Counted from the first letter of the stretch, positions 1-9,708 are shown. The stretch: DNA of 64,000 nucleotides from Zea mays (GCF_902167145.1 NC_050096.1:198168566-198232565); one strand, 5' to 3'. Numbers and translations are program-made. Notes: a model not told the origin generated them from the letters alone.

Positions 1-1
1 C

Positions 2-1798
2 ATGCCGCAGGACGCCGGGCAGGAGAGAGTCATGGCGGCCGCTAAGCAGATCCTGAAGAGCCTTGCCGTGTCCAAGAACGCCGCCGACGACATGATGCAC
101 TTCCTGTCGACTTTCGACCCGCGCCTCCACCCGCTGTCCTCCCCGGAGGCGGCCGAGGAGGAGGCGTCCGGGTCCGGCGCTGATGATGATGATCTCGAAG
201 AGGAGGAGGAGATCGCCGCCGCGGAGGAGGTGATCATCCGGTGCGAGTCCTCGTCGATGACGTCCGGCGTGTTCTCTGACTACCTGTACGCCGTGGACGA
301 CGCCATCGCCGCGTCCGGCCGCTCGGCCCGCGCCGCCGCCGCCGTGCACGCCGCCATGCCGCGCCTGGAGGAGGAGGCGCGCGCCCTGCTCTCTTCCTCT
401 CCGTCCCTGCGGCGCCTCTCGGTGTCGTCGGATGACCTCGGCGACGCGACGACCACGCCCGACGCGTCCCCGCGCCACGGGAACGGGCACGGCACGCTGT
501 CCCCGACCGCCGCGGCCTCCGTGGGCGCCGTCGCGGCGCGCATGCTGCGCGCCGGGTACGGCCCGGAGCTCGCGCAGGTGTACGTTGCCGCCCGCCGCGA
601 TGCGCTGGCGGACTCCGTGGCGCTCCTCGGCGTCGAGGCCGTCGCCATCGAGGAGGTGCTCAGGATGGAGTGGACGGCGCTGGACCAGAGGATGCGGCGG
701 TGGAGCCACGCCGTGCGGGCCGTGGTCAGGACGCTCCTCGCCGCCGAGCGCCAGCTCTGCGACGAGGTGTTCGCGGCGGACGAGGGCCTCGGCCACGAGT
801 GCTTCGCCGACGTCGCCAGGGCCTGCGTCCTGCAGCTGCTAGCCTTCGCGGACGCGGTGGCCGTGTCGCCGCGCGCCACCGAGAAGCTGTACCGCACGCT
901 CGGCATGTACGAGGCGCTCGCCGACGTGCAGCCGGACCTGGAGGCGCTCTTCTCAGACGACGACGGCGCGCGCGAGTTCTTCGCGTCGGAGGCCTCCAGC
1001 GCCGTCCAGCAGCTGGGCTCCACCGTGCGCCACACCATCGAGGAGTTCAGCCAAGCCATCCACGGCGAGGCGTCGCGGAGGCCTGTCCACGGCGGGGACA
1101 TCCACCCCATGGCCCGCTACGTCCTCAACTACTGCGGCCTCCTCGCCGACTGCCGCGGCGCCCTGGACGCGGTCCTCGGCGACGCCGGCGGCCTGGACGA
1201 CGCGTCCTCCGACGGCCGCGGCGCCGCCTCGACGCCGTCCGCGTGCTGCATCCGCGAGCTGCTCACGCTGCTGCTGCGCAACATCGACGACAAGTCCCGG
1301 CTGTACGACGACGCCGGGCTGCGGAACATCTTCCTGATGAACAACCTCTACTACGTGGTGCAGAAGGTGCGGGAGTCCCCGTCGCTGCGCGAGCTCGTCG
1401 GCGACGACTGGCTCCGGCGGTACCGCGGACAGATCCGGCAGTACGAGACCGGCTACCTCCGGGCGTCCTGGGCCGCCGTGCTGTCCCAGCTGAGGAGGGA
1501 CGACGGCGCGGCGGCTAGGCCGCCGGCCGGGCACAGGGCGCCGTCGGGCCCGTCGGCCAAGAGCTTCAACGCGGTGTTCCAGGAGCTGTACCGGACGCAG
1601 ACGGCGTGGAAGGTGGCGGACGCCCAGCTCCGTGAGGAGCTGCGCATCGCGGTGTCGGAGCGGCTGATCCCGGCGTACCGGGCGTTCCTCGGGCAGGGCA
1701 CCCGGCACCCGGCGAGACACGTCAAGTGGAGCCTCGACGACCTCGAGTGCTACATGCTGGACTTCTTCGAAGGCGTGCAGAAGTTTGTCAGGTGGTGA
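2..1798 (+). CDS. EXO70 family exocyst subunit, intronless
   Basis: A single uninterrupted frame of 598 codons. EXO70 proteins are subunits of the exocyst, which tethers secretory vesicles to the plasma membrane; plants have many paralogues. The N-terminus has the family's helical opening (AAKQILKSLAVSKNAADDMM, about residues 12-31), then an acidic linker rich in Glu/Asp (about 48-78), a region like AEEVIIRCESS, and the long alpha-helical Exo70 domain over roughly residues 220-595. It ends in the recognisable WSLDDLECYMLDFFEG block close to the C-terminus. Length is normal for the family (about 600-700). The ATG lies at base 2 and is the likely start because the family N-terminal motif follows, but no upstream sequence is visible. 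GC is very high with GC-rich third positions, typical of one class of grass genes; this produces long meaningless antisense frames. I cannot assign the A-I subgroup with confidence. Confidence 0.9.
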   Translation: MPQDAGQERVMAAAKQILKSLAVSKNAADDMMHFLSTFDPRLHPLSSPEAAEEEASGSGADDDDLEEEEEIAAAEEVIIRCESSSMTSGVFSDYLYAVDDAIAASGRSARAAAAVHAAMPRLEEEARALLSSSPSLRRLSVSSDDLGDATTTPDASPRHGNGHGTLSPTAAASVGAVAARMLRAGYGPELAQVYVAARRDALADSVALLGVEAVAIEEVLRMEWTALDQRMRRWSHAVRAVVRTLLAAERQLCDEVFAADEGLGHECFADVARACVLQLLAFADAVAVSPRATEKLYRTLGMYEALADVQPDLEALFSDDDGAREFFASEASSAVQQLGSTVRHTIEEFSQAIHGEASRRPVHGGDIHPMARYVLNYCGLLADCRGALDAVLGDAGGLDDASSDGRGAASTPSACCIRELLTLLLRNIDDKSRLYDDAGLRNIFLMNNLYYVVQKVRESPSLRELVGDDWLRRYRGQIRQYETGYLRASWAAVLSQLRRDDGAAARPPAGHRAPSGPSAKSFNAVFQELYRTQTAWKVADAQLREELRIAVSERLIPAYRAFLGQGTRHPARHVKWSLDDLECYMLDFFEGVQKFVRW

Positions 1799-2302
1799 TC
1801 ACCGGAGCAGAGGATCATCAATTCACCAATCAGCATCCATGGCGAGTTTGGGACGTGCGTGCATCGTGAACTCGTGGCGTATGCGCTCCAATCTCATGGC
1901 ACTTACGATGCCGTAGAATCTCGTTTCTCCTCTCTTCTAGGAAATCCTTTTTTTTACACTGAGATAGATGTAGATATGCATCAAATTCAGGAGTGTGTAT
2001 ATACCATACTCTGTTTTTTTGGCTTGTTCATGATTTAGATGTGGTTGTTATTTAGCTTATTAAACAATGAATCATCTTCATCAGGACCTAAGCATGAGCC
2101 AACGTATGCTTTGCCTAGTTTGCCAATCAGGCCATGATCAACGAGGTGGCTCACCTGGTGGTCTGCAGGTTTGGTCTGGCCAGCTAGGTTCGGATGCTGC
2201 CATGGACAAGAGTCGGGTGCTCTAATCATGTTAGAGTCACGCATGCTGAAGGTGAAGCTGCTTACGACGACATCAGTAACTAGTTAGCTTGCTATTAGCT
2301 AT
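1799..2302. other. 3' flank of the EXO70 gene
   Basis: AT-rich sequence after the EXO70 stop, presumably 3' UTR and intergenic DNA. A T-run lies near 1948-1957. I see no gene or clear repeat. Confidence 0.4.
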
Positions 2303-2388
2303 TATTCCCTCTATTCTTTTTTATTTATTGCGGTTTAGTTTAAAAAATAAGTTAGTGAGCTACAAATATTCGAGAACGAAGGTAATAT
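2303..2388. mobile_element. Short Stowaway-like MITE
   Basis: About 86 bp beginning TATTCCCTCTATTC and ending with the near-inverse GAACGAAGGTAATA, the CTCCCTCCGTTC type of terminus used by Stowaway (Tc1/mariner-derived) MITEs with TA target sites. Its reverse complement matches the element at 40159-40272 along most of its length (shared ATATTTGTAGCTC and AACTAAACCGCAA blocks), so the two are the same family. No coding capacity. Confidence 0.6.
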
Positions 2389-2886
2389 CTAACTTAGTAT
2401 AGCCAGTAAATATAGTTGTCATCTAAAGGTCTACTAAACAATTAGCTAATAGTCCATTGTCTATGTATATTTAGATCCAAAAGAGATAAACATTAACATA
2501 TAGCTACTATCTATAGGATCGAAACACAACCTAAGGTGAAATTGATCAAAGAAAAACGATATCTGTAATCTGTTGCTGAAATCCCACTACTTGTGCCGTA
2601 AGTAAGCAATAAGGCCATGGGAAGAAAGGGGTAAATCCATGTAGAAGAGAGAGAAATAATTATTTTATTACTTACTATATTATCATAACTTATAAAACTA
2701 AGTCTGTTGTATGGTACTCTCTCTGTTATAAATTATAAGATATTTTGTCCTTTATATTTTCATAATTTTTGTGGACTCTAGTTAAAACAAAAACTGATCC
2801 AATCTAAAGGGAAAACAAAGATATATTTACGGGGCAACTTGGTTTCTAATACCACTTGATATATTTACCGTGAATGCTTTCTTATA
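2389..2886. other. AT-rich intergenic DNA
   Basis: No gene recognised. A short stretch near 2717-2770 (TCTCTCTGTTATAAATTATA) resembles one end of a decayed Stowaway-like MITE, but no matching partner end is clear. Confidence 0.3.
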
Positions 2887-3425
2887 ACGCTCCGTTTGGA
2901 TCATTAGAATTGAATTCCATTCTAATAATAGTAATTTAGTCATATATCAATTAAGCTAATTCGATTTTATACAGTAAGCGGATTGAGAATACAAGCGGAA
3001 ATGAGACAAACATAATCTGAAATCGCAAGTATATATAAACCATATGAGTTTGATAAGTGATTCAAGTTTTTATTCGGAAGGACTAGTCATTGTAGGGGAA
3101 CAAGACCAAAAACAGGCGCCATAGTTCATAACAGTTGATATTGATGATATATGTACTTCCAACAATACATGTTCCAAGAGGAAAAATGATAACACAACAA
3201 AACCTGAGCCCTAATGAGAGCGAAAACGGCTAATTATAGAGCCTTGAGCGTCATCCAACTGTCCACCCCAAACCTACTATTACTACACGAAGATTTGCGA
3301 TGCAATTGTAACGAACACTATCAGAATGAGTCCCAAACACTCACTTTATTTATCTAGAATCCAGATTCTGTATTTACTGTATAGAATCCATAATCTCACC
3401 ATAAGAATGAGATCTAAATAGGCTC
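2887..3425. mobile_element. Possible non-autonomous TIR element
   Basis: The left end reads CGCTCCGTTTGGATCATT. The reverse complement of the right end reads GAGCCTATTTAGATCTCATT, so the two are imperfect inverted repeats about 540 bp apart. The interior is AT-rich with no ORF. This fits a MITE-like deletion derivative of a DNA transposon. The target duplication is not clear (possibly TTA/TAA), so limits and superfamily are tentative. The Reina-like element inserted about 55 bp to the right. Confidence 0.35.
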
Positions 3426-3480
3426 TTAGGAGAGAAGATGGATAGATAGATAAATAGATATAAAGATGAACGAGGATATA

Positions 3481-3945
3481 TGTCATGTACGGGCGCTCGT
3501 ACGCCAGGCAGCGTCGCGCCCGTGACAGGCGCCGCGCACAGGAGCGCGCAGGGCGCGCAGATCTGGGAGATCAGCAGGAACTTATGGAAAGCAGTGGCTA
3601 GAAAGGAAAATAGAAGTATGGAAAGTAGAGGGAAGGAAAGGAGAGATTGATGAGTGATTGATTAGTAGAAGAATGGAAAGTAGAGGGAAGGAAAGGAGTG
3701 ATTGATTAGTGATTGATTAGTGTTACCATGTTTAGGCTTGCCTAAAATAACAGCAGGCCGATGGCTATATATGCGGCACAGGGAGACAGGAATAAAGGCA
3801 GCAAACAAGTTATCTCTTCTCCACCTCTCTCTCTACCAACTAAGCCTACGGCTGTGGGGAATAACCACGCCGGAGAAGACGACGAACCGCGGCTACGACC
3901 TTCGTAGCCGAGGGCCCCCTGCTCTAGACACCCAGGCCCTTGACA
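3481..3945 (+). repeat. 5' LTR of the Reina-like element
   Basis: TG...CA termini. A TATA-like CTATATAT lies near 3765-3772, about 285 bp into the LTR. The first 120 bp carry the same sequence that encodes the Pol C-terminus in the 3' LTR. It has tandem GATTGATTAGT units near 3699-3720, one fewer than the 3' LTR. Confidence 0.93.
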
Positions 3946-3948
3946 ACC

Positions 3949-3960
3949 TGGTATCACGAG
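3949..3960 (+). other. Primer binding site (tRNA-iMet type)
   Basis: TGGTATCACGAG starts 3 bp after the 5' LTR. It resembles the usual TGGTATCAGAGC complement of initiator methionine tRNA, with mismatches toward the 3' side. Confidence 0.7.
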
Positions 3961-4064
3961 TCAGGCGATCTTCGTCCTCTCGATCCCACACCTCCGATCA
4001 GTCCCTTGACGTCACCCAACTACCACCCAGCCCTCCACCATCACCGCCGTCGCCCTCCTCCATT

Positions 4065-5201
4065 ATGACCACCAAAACCATCGATGATTTGGCTATGATA
4101 ATCGAGAAGCTCGTGGGTACGATATCTGTCCTCCAAAATGACGTCGAGTCATTGAAGAAGGACAAGGCGCCCTCCTCCTCGCCGTCCGGCAGCGGCGGCC
4201 ACGACGGCGAGCACCACATCGACCGACCACCAAGGTTCCAAAAAATCGACTTCCCGCGTTTTGACGGCAAGTCGGACCCCATGCTCTTCGTCAACCGCTG
4301 TGAGTCCTACTTTCATCAGCAGCGGATCATGGAGGAGGAGAAGGTTTGGATGGTGTCTTACCACCTCGAGGGCGTGGCCCAGTCGTGGTACCTCCAGCTA
4401 CAGACGGATGAGGGGACTCCGCGCTGGCACCGCTTCAAGGACATCCTCCAGTTACGCTTCGGGCCTCCCCTACGCTCGGCGCCGCTGTTCGAACTCGCTG
4501 AGTGTAGGCGTACAGGCACTGTGGAGGAGTACCAGAACCGCTTCCAGGAGCTACTACCGCGCGCCGGACCACTGGAGGAACGCCAGCGCGTGCAACTCTT
4601 CACGGGCGGGCTGTTGCCACCACTCAGCCATGCGGTGCGCATCCACAACCCCCAGTCGCTCGCGGCGGCTATGAGCCTCGCACGGCAAGTGGAGCTGATG
4701 GAACTCGACAGGGCCCCAACGCCGGCCCATATCAGGCCAGCCGCACGCGGCATCCTGCCTCCGCCGCTGAAACCGGCGCCTATGGCGCTTCCGACGCCCC
4801 ACGTCCCTTTGGCGCTCCCGGCACCACCGGCAGGCGCGGCTCCGGGCCGTGGCGAGGGCAGAAGGCTCAGCACTGAGGAGATGGCCGAACGTCGTCGCCT
4901 CGGATTATGTTTCAATTGCAATGACAAGTATTCCAGGGGTCACAACAGGTTCTGCAAGCGCATCTTCTTCGTCGACGGCGTCGAGATCATGGACGAAGAC
5001 GACACCGACCAACCCGACGGCCCCCGCGCTGAGGCGCCGTGCTTCTCGTTGCAGGCCGTCTCAGGCTGTCCCGTGGCCGACACCATGCAGGTCGCCGTCA
5101 TGTTAGGAGCCACCCCGCTCGTCGCCCTCCTCGACTCGGGCAGCACGCACAATTTCATATCCGAGGCAGCGGCGCGGCGTTCCGGCCTTCCCCAGCAATA
5201 G
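4065..5201 (+). CDS. gag: Gag and N-terminal protease of the Reina-like element
   Basis: The first in-frame ATG after the primer site is at 4065 (MTTKTIDDLAMIIEKL). It opens a Gag with an N-terminal coiled-coil-like stretch and a low-complexity S/G linker. The retrotransposon Gag domain follows (PPRFQKIDFPRFDG, then WYLQLQ and VEEYQNRFQELL), then a Pro/Ala-rich segment and a zinc-knuckle variant, CFNCNDKYSRGHNRFC (4909-4956). Gag packages element RNA into virus-like particles in the cytoplasm. The frame runs into the aspartic protease, with the active-site LLDSGSTHNF near 5128-5157, and stops at TAG 5199-5201 in mid-domain. The following frame is the same one, so this is a nonsense codon rather than a gag/pol border. 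It is preceded by CAA, as in some plant readthrough sites, but the downstream CGC does not fit the known motif. I take it as a disabling mutation. Confidence 0.85.
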   Translation: MTTKTIDDLAMIIEKLVGTISVLQNDVESLKKDKAPSSSPSGSGGHDGEHHIDRPPRFQKIDFPRFDGKSDPMLFVNRCESYFHQQRIMEEEKVWMVSYHLEGVAQSWYLQLQTDEGTPRWHRFKDILQLRFGPPLRSAPLFELAECRRTGTVEEYQNRFQELLPRAGPLEERQRVQLFTGGLLPPLSHAVRIHNPQSLAAAMSLARQVELMELDRAPTPAHIRPAARGILPPPLKPAPMALPTPHVPLALPAPPAGAAPGRGEGRRLSTEEMAERRRLGLCFNCNDKYSRGHNRFCKRIFFVDGVEIMDEDDTDQPDGPRAEAPCFSLQAVSGCPVADTMQVAVMLGATPLVALLDSGSTHNFISEAAARRSGLPQQ

Positions 5202-8200
5202 CGCCCGCGCCTTTCGGCCATGGTGGCCAACGGCGAGCGCATCACTTGTGTGGGCGTCATCCGCAACGCGCCCCTCACCGTCGGTGGCGACGCGTTCCCG
5301 GCTGATCTCTTCGTCATGCCGTTGGCCGGGTACGATGTCGTCCTCGGCACTCGCTGGTTGGGCGCGCTGGGGCCCATCGTGTGGGATCTCGCATGCAGGC
5401 GCATGTCGTTCCAGCACCACGACCGCACAGTCTGCTGGAACGGCGTGCCCACGTCCTCGACGCCGGTGCTGGGTGCCACCACCGCGGCCGAGCCTCTGCT
5501 CGCGGCTCTCCTGGACACCTTCGCGCCCGTCTTCGCAGAGCCGGCCGGTCTGCCCCCGTTGCGCGCCCATGACCACCGCATCATCCTCAAGCAGGGCGCG
5601 CAGCCGGTGGCAGTCCGGCCTTACCGGTACCCGGCGGCACACAAAGACGAGTTGGAACGCCAGTGCGCCGCCATGATCGAGCAGGGGATTGTTCGTCGCA
5701 GCGATTCACCATTCTCGTCGCCGGTCCTCCTCGTGAAGAAGCCCGACGGGTCGTGGCGGTTCTGCGTCGACTACCGCGCGCTAAACGCGGTCACCATCAA
5801 GGACGCCTTCCCGATCCCGGTGGTCGACGAGCTGCTGGACGAGCTTCATGGTGCCCGGTTCTTCTCCAAGCTGGACCTGCGTTCCGGGTACCACCAGGTG
5901 CGCATGAGGCCGGAAGATGTGCACAAAACGGCATTTCGTACCCACGACGGCCTGTACGAGTTCCTGGTGATGGCGTTCGGGCTTTGCAACGCACCGGCAA
6001 CATTCCAAGCCCTCATGAACGATGTGCTCCGTCCCTTCCTGCGCCGGTTTGTCCTTGTTTTCTTTGATGATATCCTGATATATAGCAAGAATTGGGAGGA
6101 GCACCTGCACCACCTCAGGATGGTCCTCGAGGAACTACAACGCCACCAACTCTTCGTCAAGCGCTCCAAATGCGCCTTCGGAGCCCCGTCCGTCGCCTAC
6201 CTTGGTCATGTGATCTCGGCGGCGGGCGTGGCCATGGACCCGACAAAGGTGCAGGCCATCTTCGACTGGCCGGTGCCGCGCTCGGCTCGAGCGGTGCGCG
6301 GGTTTCTTGGCCTGGCGGGCTACTACCGCAAGTTTGTGCCCAAGTACGGCACGGTCGCCGCACCGCTCACGGCCCTCCTCAAGAAAGACGGCTTCACCTG
6401 GGATGACAAGGCAGCGGCAGCTTTCGGCGCCCTCAAGGCCGCCGTCACCTCGGCACCGGTCCTCACCATGCCTGACTTCACAAAGACCTTCGTGGTTGAG
6501 TGTGATGCGTCGTCACACGGGTTTGGCGCCGTGCTCACCCAAGAGGGACATCCGGTGGCATTCTTCAGCCGTCCCATCGCCCCTCGTCACCAGGCGTTGG
6601 CGGCCTACGAGCGCGAGCTCATCGGCCTAGTCCAGGCGGTCCGGCACTGGCGGCCGTACCTCTGGGGGCGGTGCTTCGTCGTCAAGACAGACCACTATAG
6701 CCTCAAATACCTCCTCGACCAGCGCCTCTCCACAATACCCCAACACCACTGGGTCGGGAAGCTGTTGGGCTTTACTTTCACTGTGGAGTACAGGTCGGGC
6801 GCCACGAACGTCGTTGCGGATGCTCTGTCCCGCCGCGACACGGAGGAGAGCGTGCTGCTGGCGATCTCCGCGCCCCGCTTCGATTTCATCGCACGCCTTC
6901 GTCAGGCCCAAGCCATGGACCCAGCTCTAACAGCCATCCATGAAGGAGTCGGCGCTGGCACCCGCGATGCACCGTGGGCGGTGGCTGACGGCATGGTCAC
7001 CTATGATGGGCGCCTGTACATTCCACCGACGTCGCCCCTGCTGCAGGAGATTGTGGCTGCCGTGCATGAAGATGGGCATGAGGGCGTCCACCGCACCCTG
7101 CACCGCCTGCGCCGGGACTTCCACTTCCCCAACATGCGACGCCTGGTACAGGACTTCGTGCGGGCGTGTACGACGTGCCAGCGGTTCAAGTCGGAACATC
7201 TACATCCAGCTGGCTTGCTGCAGCCGCTGCCAGTGCCCTCGGCGGTCTGGGCGGACATTGCGATGGACTTCGTTGAAGCGCTACCCCGGGTGCACGGCAA
7301 GACGGTCATCCTCTCCGTCGTTGACCGCTTCAGCAAATACTGCCATTTTATCCCCCTAGCGCATCCGTACACGGCGGAGTCTGTGGCACAGGCTTTCTTC
7401 ACCGACATCGTCCGTCTCCACGGGATACCGCAATCCATCGTCTCCGACCGCGACCCGCTGTTCACCTCGTCGTTCTGGAGCGAGCTGATGCGCCTCATGG
7501 GCACCAAGCTCCTCATGTCATCAGCATTCCACCCGCAGACGGATGGCCAGACGGAGGCGGCCAACCGCGTCATCGTCATGTACCTACGCTGCCTCACGGG
7601 CGATCGCCCTCGCCAGTGGCTTCGTTGGCTCCCCTGGGCGGAGTACGTCTACAACACGGCTTACCAGTCGTCCCTCCACGACACCCCGTTCCGGGTGGTC
7701 TACGGCCGTGATCCGCCCTCCATCCGCTCCTACGAGCCCGGCGACACAAGGGTGGCGGCGGTGGCACAAGAAATGGAAGCACGGGAAGCCTTTCTGGCTG
7801 ACGTCCGCTTCCGTCTCGAGCAGGCTCAGGCGGTCCAAAAGCTGCAGTATGATAAGCACCACCGGGAGGTCACATATGAGGTTGGGGACTGGGCATTCCT
7901 TCGCCTTCGCCAACGTGTGGCGGCGTCCCTGCCGCGAACCATCACTGGGAAGCTCAAGCCTCGCTACGTGGGACCCTACCGCGTCACCGAGATCATCAAT
8001 GACGTGGCTGTTCGGCTAGAATTGCCGCCCGGCGCGCGCCTGCACGACGTGTTTCATATCGGCGTGCTCCGGAAGTACGTGGGCTCCCCACCCACCACAC
8101 CGCCGCCTCTGCCGCCTCTTCTCAATGGTGCGGTAGTGCCGGAGCCTGCAAGAATAGCGGGGGCTCGCTTGTCGCGTGGCGTGCGGCAAGTCCTCGTTCA

Positions 8201-8432
8201 CTGGAGCGGCGAACCAGCTTCATCAGCCACCTGGGAGGAGTTCGACGACTTCCGCGCCCGATTCCCAGCCTTCCAGCTCGAGGACGAGCTGGCCTTCGAC
8301 GAGGGGAGAGATGTCATGTACGGGCGCTCGTACGCCAGGCAGCGTCGCGCCCGTGACAGGCGCCGCGCACAGGAGCGCGCAGGGCGCGCAGATCTGGGAG
8401 ATCAGCAGGAACTTATGGAAAGCAGTGGCTAG
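5202..8432 (+). CDS. pol: Pol (rest of protease, RT, RNase H, integrase, chromodomain)
   Basis: Same frame as gag; first ATG at 5220. Remaining protease: DVVLGTRWL near 5334. RT: KLDLRSGYHQVRM (about 5868), MAFGLCNAPATFQ (about 5971), catalytic FFDD (6060-6071). RNase H: VECDASSHGFGAVL (about 6493). Integrase: zinc region H-H-C-C (HEDGHEGVHRTLH to CTTCQ, about 7066-7184), then the D-D-E core (IAMDFVEALP, VSDRDPLF, QTDGQTEAANR). C-terminal chromodomain over about 8130-8290 (QVLVHWSGEPASSATWEEFD). Chromodomains bind modified histones and steer integration. No frameshift or stop is visible for about 1070 codons. The frame crosses the polypurine tract and ends 121 bp inside the 3' LTR, so the last 40 or so residues, rich in Arg, are LTR-encoded. 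Confidence 0.88.
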   Translation, partial: RPRLSAMVANGERITCVGVIRNAPLTVGGDAFPADLFVMPLAGYDVVLGTRWLGALGPIVWDLACRRMSFQHHDRTVCWNGVPTSSTPVLGATTAAEPLLAALLDTFAPVFAEPAGLPPLRAHDHRIILKQGAQPVAVRPYRYPAAHKDELERQCAAMIEQGIVRRSDSPFSSPVLLVKKPDGSWRFCVDYRALNAVTIKDAFPIPVVDELLDELHGARFFSKLDLRSGYHQVRMRPEDVHKTAFRTHDGLYEFLVMAFGLCNAPATFQALMNDVLRPFLRRFVLVFFDDILIYSKNWEEHLHHLRMVLEELQRHQLFVKRSKCAFGAPSVAYLGHVISAAGVAMDPTKVQAIFDWPVPRSARAVRGFLGLAGYYRKFVPKYGTVAAPLTALLKKDGFTWDDKAAAAFGALKAAVTSAPVLTMPDFTKTFVVECDASSHGFGAVLTQEGHPVAFFSRPIAPRHQALAAYERELIGLVQAVRHWRPYLWGRCFVVKTDHYSLKYLLDQRLSTIPQHHWVGKLLGFTFTVEYRSGATNVVADALSRRDTEESVLLAISAPRFDFIARLRQAQAMDPALTAIHEGVGAGTRDAPWAVADGMVTYDGRLYIPPTSPLLQEIVAAVHEDGHEGVHRTLHRLRRDFHFPNMRRLVQDFVRACTTCQRFKSEHLHPAGLLQPLPVPSAVWADIAMDFVEALPRVHGKTVILSVVDRFSKYCHFIPLAHPYTAESVAQAFFTDIVRLHGIPQSIVSDRDPLFTSSFWSELMRLMGTKLLMSSAFHPQTDGQTEAANRVIVMYLRCLTGDRPRQWLRWLPWAEYVYNTAYQSSLHDTPFRVVYGRDPPSIRSYEPGDTRVAAVAQEMEAREAFLADVRFRLEQAQAVQKLQYDKHHREVTYEVGDWAFLRLRQRVAASLPRTITGKLKPRYVGPYRVTEIINDVAVRLELPPGARLHDVFHIGVLRKYVGSPPTTPPPLPPLLNGAVVPEPARIAGARLSRGVRQVLVHWSGEPASSATWEEFDDFRARFPAFQLEDELAFDEGRDVMYGRSYARQRRARDRRRAQERAGRADLGDQQELMESSG
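8301..8311 (+). other. Polypurine tract of the Reina-like element
   Basis: GAGGGGAGAGA directly precedes the 3' LTR and would prime plus-strand DNA synthesis. It also lies inside the pol reading frame. Confidence 0.8.
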
Positions 8433-8787
8433 AAAGGAAAATAGAAGTATGGAAAGTAGAGGGAAGGAAAGGAGAGATTGATGAGTGATTGATTAGTAGA
8501 AGAATGGAAAGTAGAGGGAAGGAAAGGAGTGATTGATTAGTGATTGATTAGTGATTGATTAGTGTTACCATGTTTAGGCTTGCCTAAAATAACAGCAGGC
8601 CGATGGCTATATATGCGGCACAGGGAGACAGGAATAAAGGCAGCAAACAAGTTATCTCTTCTCCACCTCTCTCTCTACCAACTAAGCCTACGGCTGTGGG
8701 GAATAACCACGCCGGAGAAGACGACGAACCGCGGCTACGACCTTCGTAGCCGAGGGCCCCCTGCTCTAGACACCCAGGCCCTTGACA
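8312..8787 (+). repeat. 3' LTR of the Reina-like element
   Basis: Identical to the 5' LTR by eye except for one extra GATTGATTAGT unit (11 bp). TATA-like CTATATAT near 8607-8614. It ends TTGACA and is followed by the ATATA target duplication. Confidence 0.93.
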
Positions 8788-8869
8788 ATATATATCTAAG
8801 ACAGCATGGGAGTAAAGAGACCTAGAAGTAAAAATGAGTGTTTCATGCGTTTGAAAGGTCAGAGCAAGT

Positions 8870-9300
8870 GAGCAACTCCAATAACTTTTTAAACAACTCA
8901 CTAAATCTTAAGTTTAAGAAGCGTTGCTAAATGTAGTTAATTGCTATCTAACTTCATTTAGTCTCCAGATTTAACATCTGGATAGCCACTCCCGATAGCA
9001 GTTGGCACCAATTTTTTTTCAAACGCCATCTTCCGGGAGATACACGCCGTCGCCAGGAAAAAGAAATCTCATCTGATCTTCAACTGTTTGACATGAAAAA
9101 ACAGAAAAAATGGACCCAGCTAAACTAGCGCTCGTACCAGCAAACATAAATGGACCCGGATAAAGTAGTTTCGAAATTGAACTACTCTCTAAATATTTGG
9201 AACTAGTGAGATCAACACATTTTTTGCTCTCAATATTTATTTAGTAACTTGCTAGTCATGAGTTTTAGAGAGCGTTTTTAGAGAACTACTGAAGATGCTC
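8870..9300. mobile_element. Possible MITE with GAGCA-type inverted ends
   Basis: The left end is GAGCAACTCCAATAACTTTT. The reverse complement of the right end is GAGCATCTTCAGTAGTTCTC. Such GAGCATCTYCA termini are common on grass MITEs. About 430 bp, AT-rich, no ORF. A target duplication is not evident. Confidence 0.4.
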
Positions 9301-9708
9301 AGGATCACTTGGTCGACGGGCGAGCAGCTTGCACTTTGGTGAGGGCAACGATTACCGGTGGCTAGCGTTGATCCTGCCATGAGCGCGACACAGTCACAGA
9401 GCTTGCAGCCTTGGGCATTGGTCTGAGCACACGCTTAAGGTTTCAGACAAAAGGCGATGGCAATGGCATGACAGCAGAAGTGTACTCCTACGTTAACAAT
9501 AGCCACTCCTTCAATTTCGAATTACAGAGACATGATGTGGCAAGCAAAGCAACACCCAAAACGTATTGCAAAATTTAGTACATGAAATGGCAGATTCCCC
9601 TGATGCTGCGAAGACCGGTGTTGCCGATGGAGCTCATTTTCTTTCGAGGAGATCGCAAAATTCATTGGACTAGATTTTAGAGATTTGGATAGGGCCGGAT
9701 ATCGAGTC
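9301..9708. other. Intergenic DNA, nothing recognised
   Basis: Between the GAGCA-ended element and the GCTCG-rich element. No supported gene, RNA or repeat. Confidence 0.3.

Larger units (their letters stand above)
3481..8787 (+). mobile_element. Full-length Ty3/gypsy chromovirus, Reina-like
   Basis: A complete 5.3-kb LTR retrotransposon. Two LTRs of 465 and 476 bp begin TGTCATG and end TTGACA. They are flanked by a perfect 5-bp target duplication ATATA (3476-3480 and 8788-8792). An initiator-tRNA-Met-like primer site follows the 5' LTR, and a GA-rich polypurine tract precedes the 3' LTR. The frame order is gag, protease, RT, RNase H, integrase, chromodomain. Integrase lies downstream of RT (Ty3 order), and the C-terminal chromodomain plus short LTRs point to the Reina clade of chromoviruses; the clade is by recall. 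The LTRs look identical except for one extra 11-bp tandem unit, so insertion was very recent. A TAG codon inside the protease domain interrupts the otherwise open gag-pol frame. Confidence 0.93.

Noticed and set aside
280..1725. Long open frames antisense to or out of frame with the EXO70 gene
   Set aside because: They are by-products of very high GC and third-position bias; only the plus-strand 598-codon frame shows family motifs.
5199..5201. Programmed stop-codon readthrough between gag and pol
   Set aside because: The stop is inside the protease domain, and the downstream codons do not match the known CARYYA context; a nonsense mutation is simpler.
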